A stretch of 64,000 bases of DNA from Allium sativum (GCA_030737875.1 CM060912.1:124960493-125024492); one strand, 5' to 3'; positions 47,134 to 57,364 are shown, counted from the first letter of the stretch. Numbers and translations are program-made. The notes: generated from the sequence alone by a model not told the origin.

Positions 47134-48536
47134 CTGAACAGAAAACACAGCAAATGATAAGCAACAAAATTTTTAAATGATGATTACACATAGTGATTTG
47201 TGATGCATAAACATGTAATACAGACCAAAAGAGTAAATAGTTTAATAAATTGTGTTTCAACCTCCAGGTTCATTTTACTGATCGCTTTACAAACTAACAA
47301 GTCAAAAATTAAAGGATAAGACAGTTTAATAATGGGTGCAAACCTGAATAAAAACTATAATAAATTACATAAACTTAGCTAGATATAAGAGTACGTTTAG
47401 TTGAGATTATACCTATTAAAAAAATACCATTGCTGTATTCCAAATAATTCATTAAAATAAAGATTCATTAACTTTTCAGCAAGAGCAATGACAGTAATTA
47501 AATTGTATGTACTTTTTTGTGACAATAATGCTTCAATAACACTTCAGCAAGAGCAAGAGCAATGACAATAACAAAGGCTAATCTAAACTAGTGCATATAA
47601 AACAAAGGACCCTAACTATGTTGTTTGCATGGAATGCCTGTGAACTTTTCAAAGGCAACCCATCAGAATTCCGCACGTAGAAAACTGGTTCAAAAGTTTG
47701 GTTTTTAAATTGGTCTGGTTTATTTCTATACATTAAATCGGGTTAGTCCTTATTAAACCACGGTTTCCAGCGGTTCTTTTCTAATGTGGCTTGATTTAGT
47801 TTTGGGTTTGATTTTCAAAACACTGCTTGTTAGTGCATGACATAAGTTTAGTTATTCAAACGGTGAGTATATTTTTGATTTAACTATAAAATCTAATAGC
47901 TGTTGTAACATTATTAGGCCCAAAAGGTTTTGAATTTTCAAACTTCTACTGCAGTGCTTCAATTTTATTTCTTGTTGTTTGCTTTAGTACCTACCGCAGT
48001 AGTTCAATCAACTTGAAATAGTGTAATATATTGCATTAGTTTCAAAATCAATCTAACCAGAACATTACACAACATTAAAACATGTGATAAAAGCTATTTA
48101 CCCGAAAAGCATCAGAGAGTCTTCTCAGTTAAGCACTACACACAGCTTCCCCATGATCATCAGAGACCAACTACGTTGATAACATACGAGATGTAGGATT
48201 ATTATTGTTGTTATTTTGATAAATATAAGAAGGACAAGCTTTGAAATTAACTAAGTTGAATGAAAGAACAAATAAGGAAAATAGGGATTACAGAAATAAC
48301 TTAAAGTAGGCTAGAAACATACCTTCATGCTGTAGTCATTAGAAAGCTCCGCAAATGAAATTTACTCATCTCTCGTGGTAAACCATTAAAAACTATAGAT
48401 ATTCCATCTCGTGTCCGATTAGTCTCCTGCAACTTGCTGATCTCTTCTTGACCAAGCTTGCCTTAAGCTCCACAAGTTACCTGCACAAAGACTGCTTAAG
48501 AAAAGGCAGACCATTAAAAAAATAGAGAGGAAGGTG
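47134..48536. other. Intron-like and unassigned DNA; possible exons at 48100-48490
   Basis: 47134-48090 shows no coding signal. On the minus strand at about 48490-48320 a frame reads EEISKLQETNRTRDGIS and further on FAELSNDYSMK before a GT, and about 48180-48110 reads SDDHGEAVCSA, a stop, LRRLSDAFR. They look like two exons of one further gene fragment that I cannot name. Confidence 0.35.
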
Positions 48537-49127
48537 ATGATAGTTTGCTTCATGGTTTGAATTCTCGGCACCTTCTCCACCATTCTCGGATTCCTAGCTG
48601 AAACCACAAGGATCAAAGCATCCGACGTACAACCGCAGGCATCCGGAAAGTGCCACTACTCGAAAAGCCCAGCCTTATCCTCTGGTTTAGATGCAGTCAT
48701 ATCTCTCATGGTAGCACATGCCATTATCAACACGGTAGCAGGCTCCCTATGCTGTAGACGCAGCCCACCACCTTTCACTAATGTTAACTGGTTAGTAGCT
48801 TTGATCTCTTACACTATGCCCTGGCTCGCGTTCCTGCTGCTGCTGACCGGAGCGGTGCTGAATGACCAGAAAAGCGAAGAAAACATGTACTTTGGTGATT
48901 ACTGCTACGTTGTTAAGCCTGGATTTTTCTCAGCAGGGGTAGTTTTATCGCTTGCTAGTGTTGATCTTGGAATATTTTACTATTTTACCTATTCTTTGTC
49001 CAAGAGGGCGGTTGATTCGCAGCAGAGTGGTCGGGGTATTTCGATGGATCAGCCAGTAATTCAAGCACAAAGCGAGCAGCCTGTATTTATGCATGAAGAC
49101 ACTTATAATAGACAGTGGATTCCATGA
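48537..49127 (+). pseudogene. DUF1218 family membrane protein, one in-frame stop
   Basis: DUF1218 proteins are small plant proteins with about four membrane segments; some influence secondary wall lignin. A single uninterrupted 197-codon frame starts at ATG 48537, with TGA at 48558-48560 (codon 8) and the stop at 49127. Visible are an N-terminal hydrophobic segment (ILGTFSTILGFLAE), a second at AVISLMVAHAIINTVAGSLCC, a third at ISYTMPWLAFLLLLTGAVL, and GDYCYVVKPGFFSAGVVLSL followed by ASVDLGIFYYFTYS. Length fits the family. It is on the opposite strand from GAD and SMC4. The start at 48708 would omit the first segments. Confidence 0.8.
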
Positions 49128-50295
49128 ATCTTTAATCAGTATGTAGCTAGGTGTATCAAGACGATCTTATGTCTTTTTAGTGATTATCAGCCTTCTGAGT
49201 GGAGGTATTATGAGTTTTAGAGAGGGTGTGAGAAGCTGCAATGCAATGTTTATAATAATTCCAACCTGTACTTCTTTGCCTCTACCGCTAATCTTGTGAT
49301 ATAAAGCTGGTTGCTGAAGAAAAAAAATAGCTGGATGAGATACATAACACAAACATCTGTGACCAAGGAATCAAACATAATCTTTATGTGCCTGATATAA
49401 ATTATAAAAGCCAAAACGGACAGGATATATTTACCTTATATTTAAGCAGCCATAAAAGTTGAAGTAATACCAAAACTAATGCCATTAGAATTGTCTGCGG
49501 TTTGCTCACCATAAACCAAATCAGTCCAAAATATAAAATAAAAAAAGGTAAATATAAATGTAAATATCATTGAATGTGGATTCTTACTTGGAGACTTGAA
49601 AAAGAAGAAATATGTACCGATGACAACATACAAAGAAGCAAAACCAAGCCTTTCAAGTAGTGAGAACAAAATAACCTTGGTCCATCCACTCTCCTTTGCA
49701 GCCAAGTGCGCTATCTTTTCTCCAGTTCTTTAAGTCTGGTTCCTATCCTGCAATACTTCACAAATAGTGATTAGTAATGGAAAAATATGAGATCTGATAG
49801 CTTTTCCTGCACAAAATAGACCATTTGAATAATGATGCAAATAGTAGCAACATTCTAAAAGAAACAAATTGCGAATAAATATAGTGAAATTGATCACAAC
49901 TATAAGGTATTTCAAGTTTTAACTACAGTACAGAGTATGGGAGCATGTAAAGTCACCTGATAAAGGATAAGTTACAGTGCAACATAACTTGAAGATCAAT
50001 TGCAAGTTGTTGCTTGTACTTAAGAAAATAGAGCCAAAGCCTAGGGGTTGAAGATACTAAAATTATTTACTTGCTCCATTGATTTGTTTTAATGGTAATA
50101 GAAAGGACACTACTAAGTGACGGATAAAATTATGCTTTACTTCCAATTTTCTATATCCAGGTAGAAGAACAATAGAGATACAAAAACCAAGATTTTATAT
50201 AGCCTGGCCAAAATATGCCACCTAGATTCGAAATTATGCATAAACATAAAGCTAAAGAAACAAAAAAAAAGGTTACATTAAACCATAATTGTTAC
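49128..50295. other. Unassigned DNA with one exon-like minus-strand segment
   Basis: At about 49735-49600 the minus strand reads GEKIAHLAAKESGWTKVILF and then LLERLGFASLYVVIG before a GT; it looks like an exon of another gene fragment, possibly with a membrane segment, but I do not recognise it. The rest (49128-49430 and 49740-50295) shows nothing. Confidence 0.35.
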
Positions 50296-52252
50296 CAGTA
50301 TCATGAAAGTGGCAATGCCTAAGCTCTTTCTTCTAAGTAATTCAAGACATGCTTATGCTGCAGCAGTAGTTTCGACCACAATATAATCACGGCCTGTAGA
50401 AGCAGTTGAGATGGCAATATCGTACTTTTCTGCAAGATGGAATGCACGCATTGACCAGTTTCTACAATTTTTCAAGTAATGTGCTAAAAGACACACAAGA
50501 ATGCATTTAATAAGACAACGTCTCATTGTCTATTGCACCGAGATCCCCAAGACAGCCATAAATTCCTTCAATTTCTCTAGAATCCTTTGCTTGCGAGATG
50601 GCTTTTAAAACAAATCCTTGACTTTTCTCGGATTCAAGTGTTGACCTTATTTCAGCCACTTTCTGCCTAGCCGCTAGCTCTAGTGAGCGATTCTTGCTTT
50701 TTTACGCATTCCTGAAATAAAATAATCATAAGAGATGTATTGAAAACTACTATCCTTTGAAGATATCAAAATTGCATATTCAAATTTTGCTTACCTGTTC
50801 CAATCTACGAGCTTCAGATGCTTCAAGCTTGTTCTCCTGGATTTTGGTTACAATGTTGTTTTCAAGTGCAGTTTTCTCTTTGATTTTCTCAGTTATGGTA
50901 TTCATTTGATGTTGTGCGCCCTCAAAAGCTTTACGACCAGCTTCATGCTATAAAATGATGAAATTCCGTGAATTAGTAGATGATTACGTACACTTCTGTT
51001 AAGGGAAATTAATTGTATAAACCATGAAAAAAAATAGAAGTTCAGACCAAAAAGATCAAACACTATTTATATGTTCCAGAATATAGGCATTTATTGTAGC
51101 ATTTGCACTAAAATGTTATCCTTTTCATTATACCATAACTAATATGAATTAAAAAAAAGATACAGTGTATTAGACAACCGATCTGCTTCAGAAATATATT
51201 GACGGGTGATAAGTATCATTCCAAAGTCATCAATTTATAAAGAACAATTCTAACAAAACCCCATTTCAAAGCATAACTGCTAGAATATTTTCTTTGATAA
51301 AAGATACAAACAGATTGTGCACCTTCTCCTTTAGAAATTTTCTCTCCGAACATGCAACATCATGTTTTCCTTTACGCTTAATCAATTGACTTTCCCAAGG
51401 TTCCAACTTAGCACGAACTTTCATGAGCTCAGTTCGGTGCTTTTCAGTTTCACTTGTGTTCAACCAAGAAGTACAAATATAAAATGGGGGAAGGGACAAA
51501 GGACGGGAAGAAAAGGTTTCATAGAAAAGGCTTAATTACAGTGAAACAATATCAGATTGGCATAGGGACAACACATGGAATGCAAAGGAATAAAGCAGTT
51601 GAAATTCCAAATAATTTAAAAGATGGAACTCAAAATCAAAAGTTTCATAGCCATTTGTCTAAATGTGATCACACACCATTTATATAATGATTTCTAAATT
51701 AAACTTGATTGAAAAACTTGGCATATATAAAATATGAATATGCCAGAAGCCGTGATAGATTAATTTTTCTAACTTGTTACCCATCCATCATCAAATATCA
51801 AATTGTAGGAAACTAGGGTAAGGCAAATCAAAATCATGGTATATTCAGATTAAGCAACCAGAAGTAAAGCTGGGTATACGGATCTGTGCTTATATATATA
51901 AAAAAAACTTTAGCATTTTCTATAATTCCTTCCAAAATCTTTTCTTCATCAACAAGCGGTTCTTGTAGTTTGGGTATTTCTTCCTCAAGCCTTGGAGTGA
52001 GACTTGATGACTCCACGTTCTCTTTTTCTATTTCAGATATTTTATTTGAATCCTGAATAGTAAACACGACGAATATAATATATATAAATCATATTCAGAT
52101 AAAACGGATATAAATAGCAATACCTTCTCAATTTTTTCACTAAGCTTCTTAATTTTTTGTTTTATATGTTTGAAGTCTTCCATGTACTCCACATCTTGCC
52201 TTTCAAATTCCTTAAACTGCTCTTTGCAGGTCTTCATTTCATTGTCAACATC
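50296..52252 (-). pseudogene. SMC4: SMC4 (condensin subunit) gene fragment, six exons
   Basis: SMC4 is an ATPase of the condensin complex that compacts mitotic chromosomes; this fragment covers coiled coil and part of the hinge. Minus-strand exons: 52252-52124 (EQFKEFERQDVEY, KQKIKKL), 52052-~51910 (PRLEEEIPKLQEPLVDEEK, ENAK), ~51455-51323 (RTELMKVRAKLEPWESQLI, CSER), 50947-50795 (HEAGRKAFEGAQHQM, NKLEASEARRLEQ), ~50707-50525 (ESEKSQGFVLKAI, IYGCLGDLGAID) and ~50434-50296 (KYDIAISTA, DYIVVETTAAA, a stop, ACLELLRRKSLG). Exon-intron borders are kept, so it was captured from genomic DNA. The frameshift in exon five and the stop in exon six show decay. ATPase domains are absent. Confidence 0.88.
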
Positions 52253-52632
52253 CTAAATGTTCCATTAAAAGAATGTATTAAAAGATAGTTGTATGTCCGA
52301 ACAACATTGTTGGTAACCATAGTGATAAACCAATAAACTAAAAGAAATATACATACGACAGTTCTAGATAACAAGTGTATAAATTGCAAAGTCGAACATT
52401 GGCCGAAAGTTGCAAGTAATTAACTTTTGGAAACCCAAAGTTACAGAAAGATGGAAGCAACATCGTATACTCAAATGTGAATCAAAATTGAATATAATGG
52501 AAGCATATCTTATGGATAATGGTTAGATTATTTCCGATACTTGGTTGTATTGCTAAACAATAAAAGTTTTTGTGTGTGTAAAGAGAAAGAGAGAGAGAGA
52601 GACGGGGAGGGAGGAGAGACGCATATGTATCT
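52253..52632. other. Non-coding DNA with GA-rich tract beside the array
   Basis: Nothing coding. A purine-rich GA microsatellite occupies about 52585-52620. TATCT at 52628-52632 directly precedes the first LTR and is the predicted target duplication of the gag-only element. Confidence 0.5.
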
Positions 52633-52742
52633 AGTTAGACCGAAAATTGGCACTAACACCCAAATGCTATGTGAAATCCTTACAGTCGCAAATCACAGAG
52701 AATAAATGCAGAAAGAGCAGTAAAATAATAGGAGACACACGA

Positions 52743-52783
52743 GATTTTTATAGTGGTTCGGCTCAATCCAAGCCTACGTCCAC
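52743..52783 (-). promoter_or_regulatory. Conserved R/U5 motif shared by three LTR families
   Basis: TTTTTATAGTGGTTCGGC followed by CCTACGTCCAC. Equivalents are at 2233-2272, 32449-32485, 56304, 60126 and 63957. On the sense strand GGCTT-GGATT-GAGCC at 52760-52774 forms one of the common-loop hairpins. The function is unknown; its place downstream of the TATA box puts it in the transcript. Confidence 0.55.
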
Positions 52784-53011
52784 TTTATAGTTTCTTAAAT
52801 CCTAAGAAAATTATTACAATGCTGTTTGATTGCGGTTTATACACGAAATCCTCGTGTTTACAATATGAAAGAGGAGATTAGAGGTTGAATTATACACGAT
52901 AACCTCGTGTTAAAGTGATTAGAGTCGGCCTCCTTGCTGTCGCGAAGCAATGGTGGAAGCCAATGTGAGTGAGAGCCGAAAAAGCTGCCCTGAAATGACC
53001 ATATGATGGTG

Positions 53012-53019
53012 TATTTATA
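53012..53019 (-). promoter_or_regulatory. TATA box of array LTR A
   Basis: Minus-strand TATAAATA after CTCTACGCC. Counterparts: 56563-56570 and 60393-60400. U3 is about 0.79 kb, R-U5 about 0.35 kb. Confidence 0.6.
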
Positions 53020-53808
53020 GGCGTAGAGAAGTTGCTGGGAGTCCTGAATCGGATCGGATCGGAGGGGCACGTTGCATGTGGAGAGGCCATCTCGGAGATA
53101 GTGGAGAACGTGGTCTTCAGATCGTGCTAGGACAGGTGTAAGCCGATCCAGATTAATAGGAAGTAGTTACTCCTTGAGAACAGGTCAAAGTTGAGGTGTA
53201 GCAGCAGGTCGAAGCGGTTCGGTTCGGGTCCTCTTCCTTCCGAACCGATCCGGAGCATTCCAACCGAAGGCGAGACGTGTTGCTATACATCTGGTGCAAG
53301 GCGGGTCGGTTCAGACTTCCGATCCGAACCGAGTTGGTGTCTTCGATCCGAAGAGTGGAAGCACTTCAGTGCAGTGTGTAAGGCGGGTCGGGTTTGGGTG
53401 ATCCGATCCGAACCGAGGTGAGCTGGAATCCAAGTCTGAGCATCTTCGAAGTGTGGAGTCGGAGCGGGTCCGATCCGGGAGGTCAAGCCAATTTCCAAAT
53501 TCCAAGTTTCCGGTTCTGTATGCGTTCATGGAAACGGGCATAACTTTCAAACCGTAAGTCCGATTGAGCTGAACCAAAGCACAAACTGAAGCTAATTCAG
53601 AGAGCTACAAGAGTTACATAGCTCAGCTCTGTAATCGCTGTTTTTGGGCCCAGAAAAGGTCATCTTGTAGGAGTTTCGGGCCTTTCTTTGTTTGTGATGC
53701 GATTTCAACCAAATCACTTCATGTCTTCTGACGATATTCCCTACACTTGAGCGTATTGTTGAGAAGAGATTCCATGTGTGACTGCTTTGACTAAAAAGCG
53801 GGTCAACT

Positions 53809-53823
53809 TTTTGCCCCCCAGAA
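53809..53823 (-). promoter_or_regulatory. Polypurine tract, array unit 1
   Basis: Minus-strand TCTGGGGGGCAAAAA abuts the LTR start. Confidence 0.75.
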
Positions 53824-53888
53824 CATTTCTTGTTGGTTGAAGGAAGATGTGTTCTGGATAATCCAAGGCCACGCCGGGCCTGCCAGCT

Positions 53889-54579
53889 GCAAGTATAATC
53901 CATACCTGCGAAGAAAAGAGAGCAGAAAGGTGATTCAAATCCTGACACAACTAATTACACTTTCGAGCATAAACCATGCTTGGGCATTTGTTTGAGCATA
54001 AACCATACTCGAGGGATGTTCGAATCATCCTGCCAAAACCTGGCAAGGGACCTAACCTTCCGGGTATAAGCCATACCAGGAAGTTCAAACTGAGCATAAG
54101 CCATACTCGAGTTTTATTGAGTTCCTTTGCCAAATCCTGACAAAACAATAAGCCATCCCAAAGTATAGTCCATACTTAAGAATCCTAGTGAGTACAATCC
54201 ATACTCACGTCGGGATAGAGCTATGCTTGCCAAAACCTGACAAGACAGTCTGTCGTTAGGCATAATCCATGCCTAGGGGTCCGAGATAAGTATAAGCCAT
54301 ACTTTAGTTGAGATTGAGAATCCTGCCACAACCTGACAAGATACTTAAATTGCCAAACATAATCCATGCTCGGAAAGTCCTTCCTTATTCAATTCAAAGT
54401 ACAAAACCAAAGCAAATCCTGATTGGTTTGTCATCGAGTGCAGAGCACGATTTGGGGCTAAATCCTAACCCCGAACGTGTGTACTCCGATTTAGCCAATC
54501 GGAAAACCTAAAGAAAGCAAAGAGACATATCTTAAATCCTAAGAAATGCTGAAAACGCAGAGTGATCCAATCCAAATCA
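53889..54579 (-). repeat. Common-loop hairpin array, unit 1
   Basis: About twenty short inverted repeats lie between gag and the polypurine tract. Plus-strand loops are AATCC, AAGCC, AAACC or close (sense GGNTT). Examples: 53889-53909 (stem GCAAGTAT/ATACCTGC), 54031-54045 (TGCCA/TGGCA), 54092-54108 (GAGCAT/ATACTC), 54188-54208 (8 bp), 54226-54244 (CTTGCCA/TGACAAG), 54257-54275 (TAGGCAT/ATGCCTA), 54353-54373 (CCAAACAT/ATGCTCGG), 54454-54472 (GGGGCTA/TAACCCC), 54486-54502 (CCGATT/AATCGG). The last, 54563-54579, contains the gag stop codon. Imperfect pairs are mostly C-A on the plus strand, which become G-U on the sense strand. Confidence 0.85.
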
Positions 54580-55395
54580 GTTGATGATGAGCCGATGGGA
54601 GCTCGTTCCAGGGTCATTCCCTCTCCGGGGAGCAGGTGATGGCAGGGCAGGTGCAGGCGCTGTAGGTTGTTTCACATACTCGGGTAGCTCTCCACGTCTA
54701 ACCCGTTCCTCAATTAAGTCTCGCAAGTGCCTAGAGTCATTTGTGTCATGACCGTCCATATCATGAAATATGCAATGTCTTCCAGAGTCATGTTCTCTCT
54801 GGGATGGCTCCCGCCTGGGAGGCTTTGGATAGGAGACGTCACCGTTTGTGTTCATGTTGATGTCGGTCAGCGACGAGTTGAGCTCAGTGTATTTTTCATA
54901 TCTGGGCCCTCTCCGGGGCTGATCGTTGCGGTCATTCTTGAACCTTTCCAGAAATGATCGCAGAGTTTCTTTAGGCCTCTGCTTGATTGTAGTGAGCGAC
55001 ATTACATTCTTGGGTCGAGCGATGTGGACCCGAAATTGTTCAATAAAGCGAGCGACCAACTTGTTCCAGCTGTTGATCGATTCAGATTCCAGCTGCCAAA
55101 ACCACATAGCAGCAATATCAGTCAAAAAGAGAGGAAAGCATTTAGCCATGACGTTTTCCGACACCGATTGAACTTCCATATGCCGTTTATAGCGCATTAG
55201 GTGCACGGTAGGATCTGCCCTGCCGTTGTAGGGTTCCAGTTGTGGAAGTTTGAAATCTGGAGGATTGCGGGAATTCCTGATTTCCTGTGTGAATGGATTG
55301 TGATTGACATCATTCATGTCATTCTGGTAAATGCGGCCTCTCGAAAGGCGTTCAATAAGGCTGGCGAGTCGATCGCCTTCAAAGAGCTGTTGCAA
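54577..55395 (-). pseudogene. Gag C-terminal part, array unit 1 (internal deletion)
   Basis: 272 codons: retrotransposon-gag core (RNSRNPPDFKLPQLEPYNGR, RFIEQFRVHIARPKN, KQRPKETLRSFLERF) and a C-terminal CIFHDM(D)GHDTND segment. Compared with unit 3, 86 codons between FLERF and KNDRN are missing in frame, at about 54940. Ser replaces the usual Cys in the His/Cys segment (HDTNDS). It ends Ile-Asn-TGA. Confidence 0.8.
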
Positions 55396-55646
55396 GTTGA
55401 CAAGTCCAAGCTGGTGCCCCCAACGTTAAGTTCAGAAGTGTGTGGAAGAGTATAAGGAGCTTGGCAGGTCATCCGGTTCGGTTCGGAGGTACCCCCTTAC
55501 TGCGGCTCGGAGGAACGAGGGAGGTTATGGAGAGGTGCACGGTTCGGATCGGATGTGCCGATCCGATCAGGTTCTCCTGTTCCGAACCGGGGAGCTTGAT
55601 GCTGAGGCTGTGTGGAATTACCGATCCGAACCGGTGCGAAGGTAGG

Positions 55647-56126
55647 TCATGCTGGAACGAAGTCTTGATTTCCAGAAGGGCGGCTGCTGCCCCCAATCTC
55701 ATGTAAGGTGGCGGTTCGGATCCAAACCGATCTGGTGAGGATTCTCCCCATTTCCATCTGCGCTTGATTCAAGTTTTGGCTCTCGGTTCGGATCAGATCC
55801 GAACCGATCCAGTTTGCAGCTGCTGCTGGGGCTATTTCCGTGCTTTTTCCAGCGAGTTGTGTGTTTCCACTCGGCCTACCTTCCATCCGAGCGAAGAATT
55901 GGTCGATCATCTCGTGTTGTTTGCGGAGGAGATCATCTTGCCTAGTCATCTGGGTTCTCAATTCATCGAGAACGCGATCCATCTCTTTTCGGGTTAAGTA
56001 TGCTGATGGATTTTCATGAGAGGAACCCTCCTGGCTTGCCTCATTCCTTGTGCCTTCAGTGCCAACATTCTCAGCACGAGAGAAGGTTCCGTCTTTCTTT
56101 CGCTTGACCATTGATCCAATAGCCAA
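55647..56126 (-). pseudogene. Gag N-terminal part, array unit 1 (other frame)
   Basis: Starts MAIGSMVKRKKDGTFSRAEN at 56126, just inside the PBS. It has a basic N-terminus followed by an acidic helical region (YLTRKEMDRVLDELRTQM). Its frame differs from that of the C-terminal part, as in the two other units. Confidence 0.7.
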
Positions 56127-56173
56127 ATAATCCGCTTCCGTTCAAGCTAGTAGAAGAAGTTGTATCGTGTGCC

Positions 56174-56191
56174 CCCCTTCCTGGCGCGCCA
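56174..56191 (-). promoter_or_regulatory. Primer binding site, array unit 1
   Basis: Minus-strand TGGCGCGCCAGGAAGGGG, three bases after the end of LTR B. Likely tRNA-Arg by analogy with Tat/Ogre elements. Confidence 0.65.
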
Positions 56192-56194
56192 AAA

Positions 56195-57364
56195 TGTTAG
56201 ACCGAAAATTGGGACTAACACCCAAATGCTATGTGAAATCCTTACAGTCGAAAATCACAGAGAATAAATGCAGAAAAAGCAGTAAAATAATAGGAGACAC
56301 ACAAGATTTTTATAGTGGTTCGGCTCAATCCAAGTTTATAGTTTCTTAAATCCTAAGAAAACTATTACATTGTTGTTTGATTGCGGTTTATACACGAAAT
56401 CCTCGTGTTTACAATATGAAAGATGAGATTAGAGGTTGAATTATACACGATAACCTCGTGTTAAAGTGATTAGAGTCGGCCTCCTTGCTGTCGCGAAGCA
56501 ATGGTGGAAGCCAATGTCAGTGAGAGCCGAAAAAGCTCCCCTGAAATGACCATATGATGGTGTATTTATAGGCGTAGAGAAGTTGCTGGGAGTCCTGAAT
56601 CGGATCGGATCGGAGGGGCACGTGGCATGTGGAGAGGCCATCTCGGAGATAGTGGAGAACGTGGTCTTCAGATCGTGCTAGGACAGGTGTAAGCCGATCC
56701 AGATTAATAGGAAGTAGTTACTCCTTGAGAACAAGTCAAAGTTGAGGTGTAGCAGCAGGTCGAAGCGGTTCGGTTCGGGTCCTCTTCCTTCCGAACCGAT
56801 CCGGAGCATTCCAACCGAAGGCGAGACGTGTTGCTATACATCTGGTGCAAGGCGGGTCGGTTCGGACTTCCGATCCGAACCGAGTTGGTGTCTTCGATCC
56901 GAAGAGTGGAAGCACTTCAGTGCAGTGTGTAAGCCGGGTTGGGTTCGGGTGATCCGATCCGAATCGAGGTGAGCTAGAATCCAAGTCTGAGCATCTTCGA
57001 AGTGTGGAGTCGTAGCGGGTCCGATCCGATCCGGGAGGTCAAGCCAATTTCCAAATTCCAAGTTTCCGGTTCTGTATGCGTTTACGGAAACAGGCATAAC
57101 TTTCAAACCGTAAGTCCGATTGAGCTGAACCAAAGCTCAAACTGAAGCTAATTCAGAGACCTACAAGAGTTACAGAGCATAGCTCTGTAACCGCTGTTTT
57201 TGGGCCCAGAAAAGGTCATCTTGTAGGAGTTTCGGGCCTTTCTTTGTTTGTGATGCGATTTCAACCAAATCACTTCATGTCTTCTGACGATATTCCCAAC
57301 ACTTGAGGATATTGTTGAGAAGAGATTCCATGTGTGACTGCTTTGACTAAAAAGCGGGTCAACA
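56195..57364 (-). repeat. Array LTR B (1170 bp)
   Basis: Sense ends TGTTGACC and GGTCTAACA intact. It lacks about 10 bp (GCCTACGTCC region near 56335) present in LTRs A and C. Confidence 0.88.

Larger units (their letters stand above)
44383..52632 (+). mobile_element. CACTA (En/Spm-type) DNA transposon, one end, carrying gene fragments
   Basis: The terminus CACTAGTACAAAACAAGG at 44383 is a typical plant CACTA end and is preceded by ATA, a possible 3-bp target duplication. It interrupts the chromovirus protease. Subterminal repeats follow to about 44760. No transposase is recognised. Fragments of at least three unrelated genes (GAD, DUF1218, SMC4) lie inward. The opposite end is not in the window; the gag-only array at 52633 may have been inserted into the element. 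That the gene fragments are cargo is inference. Confidence 0.55.
52633..53808 (-). repeat. Array LTR A (1176 bp)
   Basis: In minus-strand sense LTRs start TGTTGACCCGC and end GGTCTAACA. This outermost copy has lost both terminal bases (A for T at 52633 and T for A at 53808). It holds a TATA box, GGTTCGGATC-rich U3, and hairpins in the transcribed part. Confidence 0.85.

Noticed and set aside
51454..51687. 77-codon plus-strand frame next to SMC4 exon three
   Set aside because: It is partly opposite the exon and partly intron; no domain is visible.
53191..53421. 76-codon frame repeated in each array LTR (also at 56742 and 60572)
   Set aside because: It is made of GGTTCGG/GATCC repeat words in U3 on the strand opposite to the element sense; no promoter or domain supports it.
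54188..54208. Hairpins interpreted as tRNA or snoRNA genes or as intrinsic terminators
   Set aside because: There are no tRNA arms or box motifs; this is plant DNA, and the hairpins are multiple, short and confined to the retroelement.
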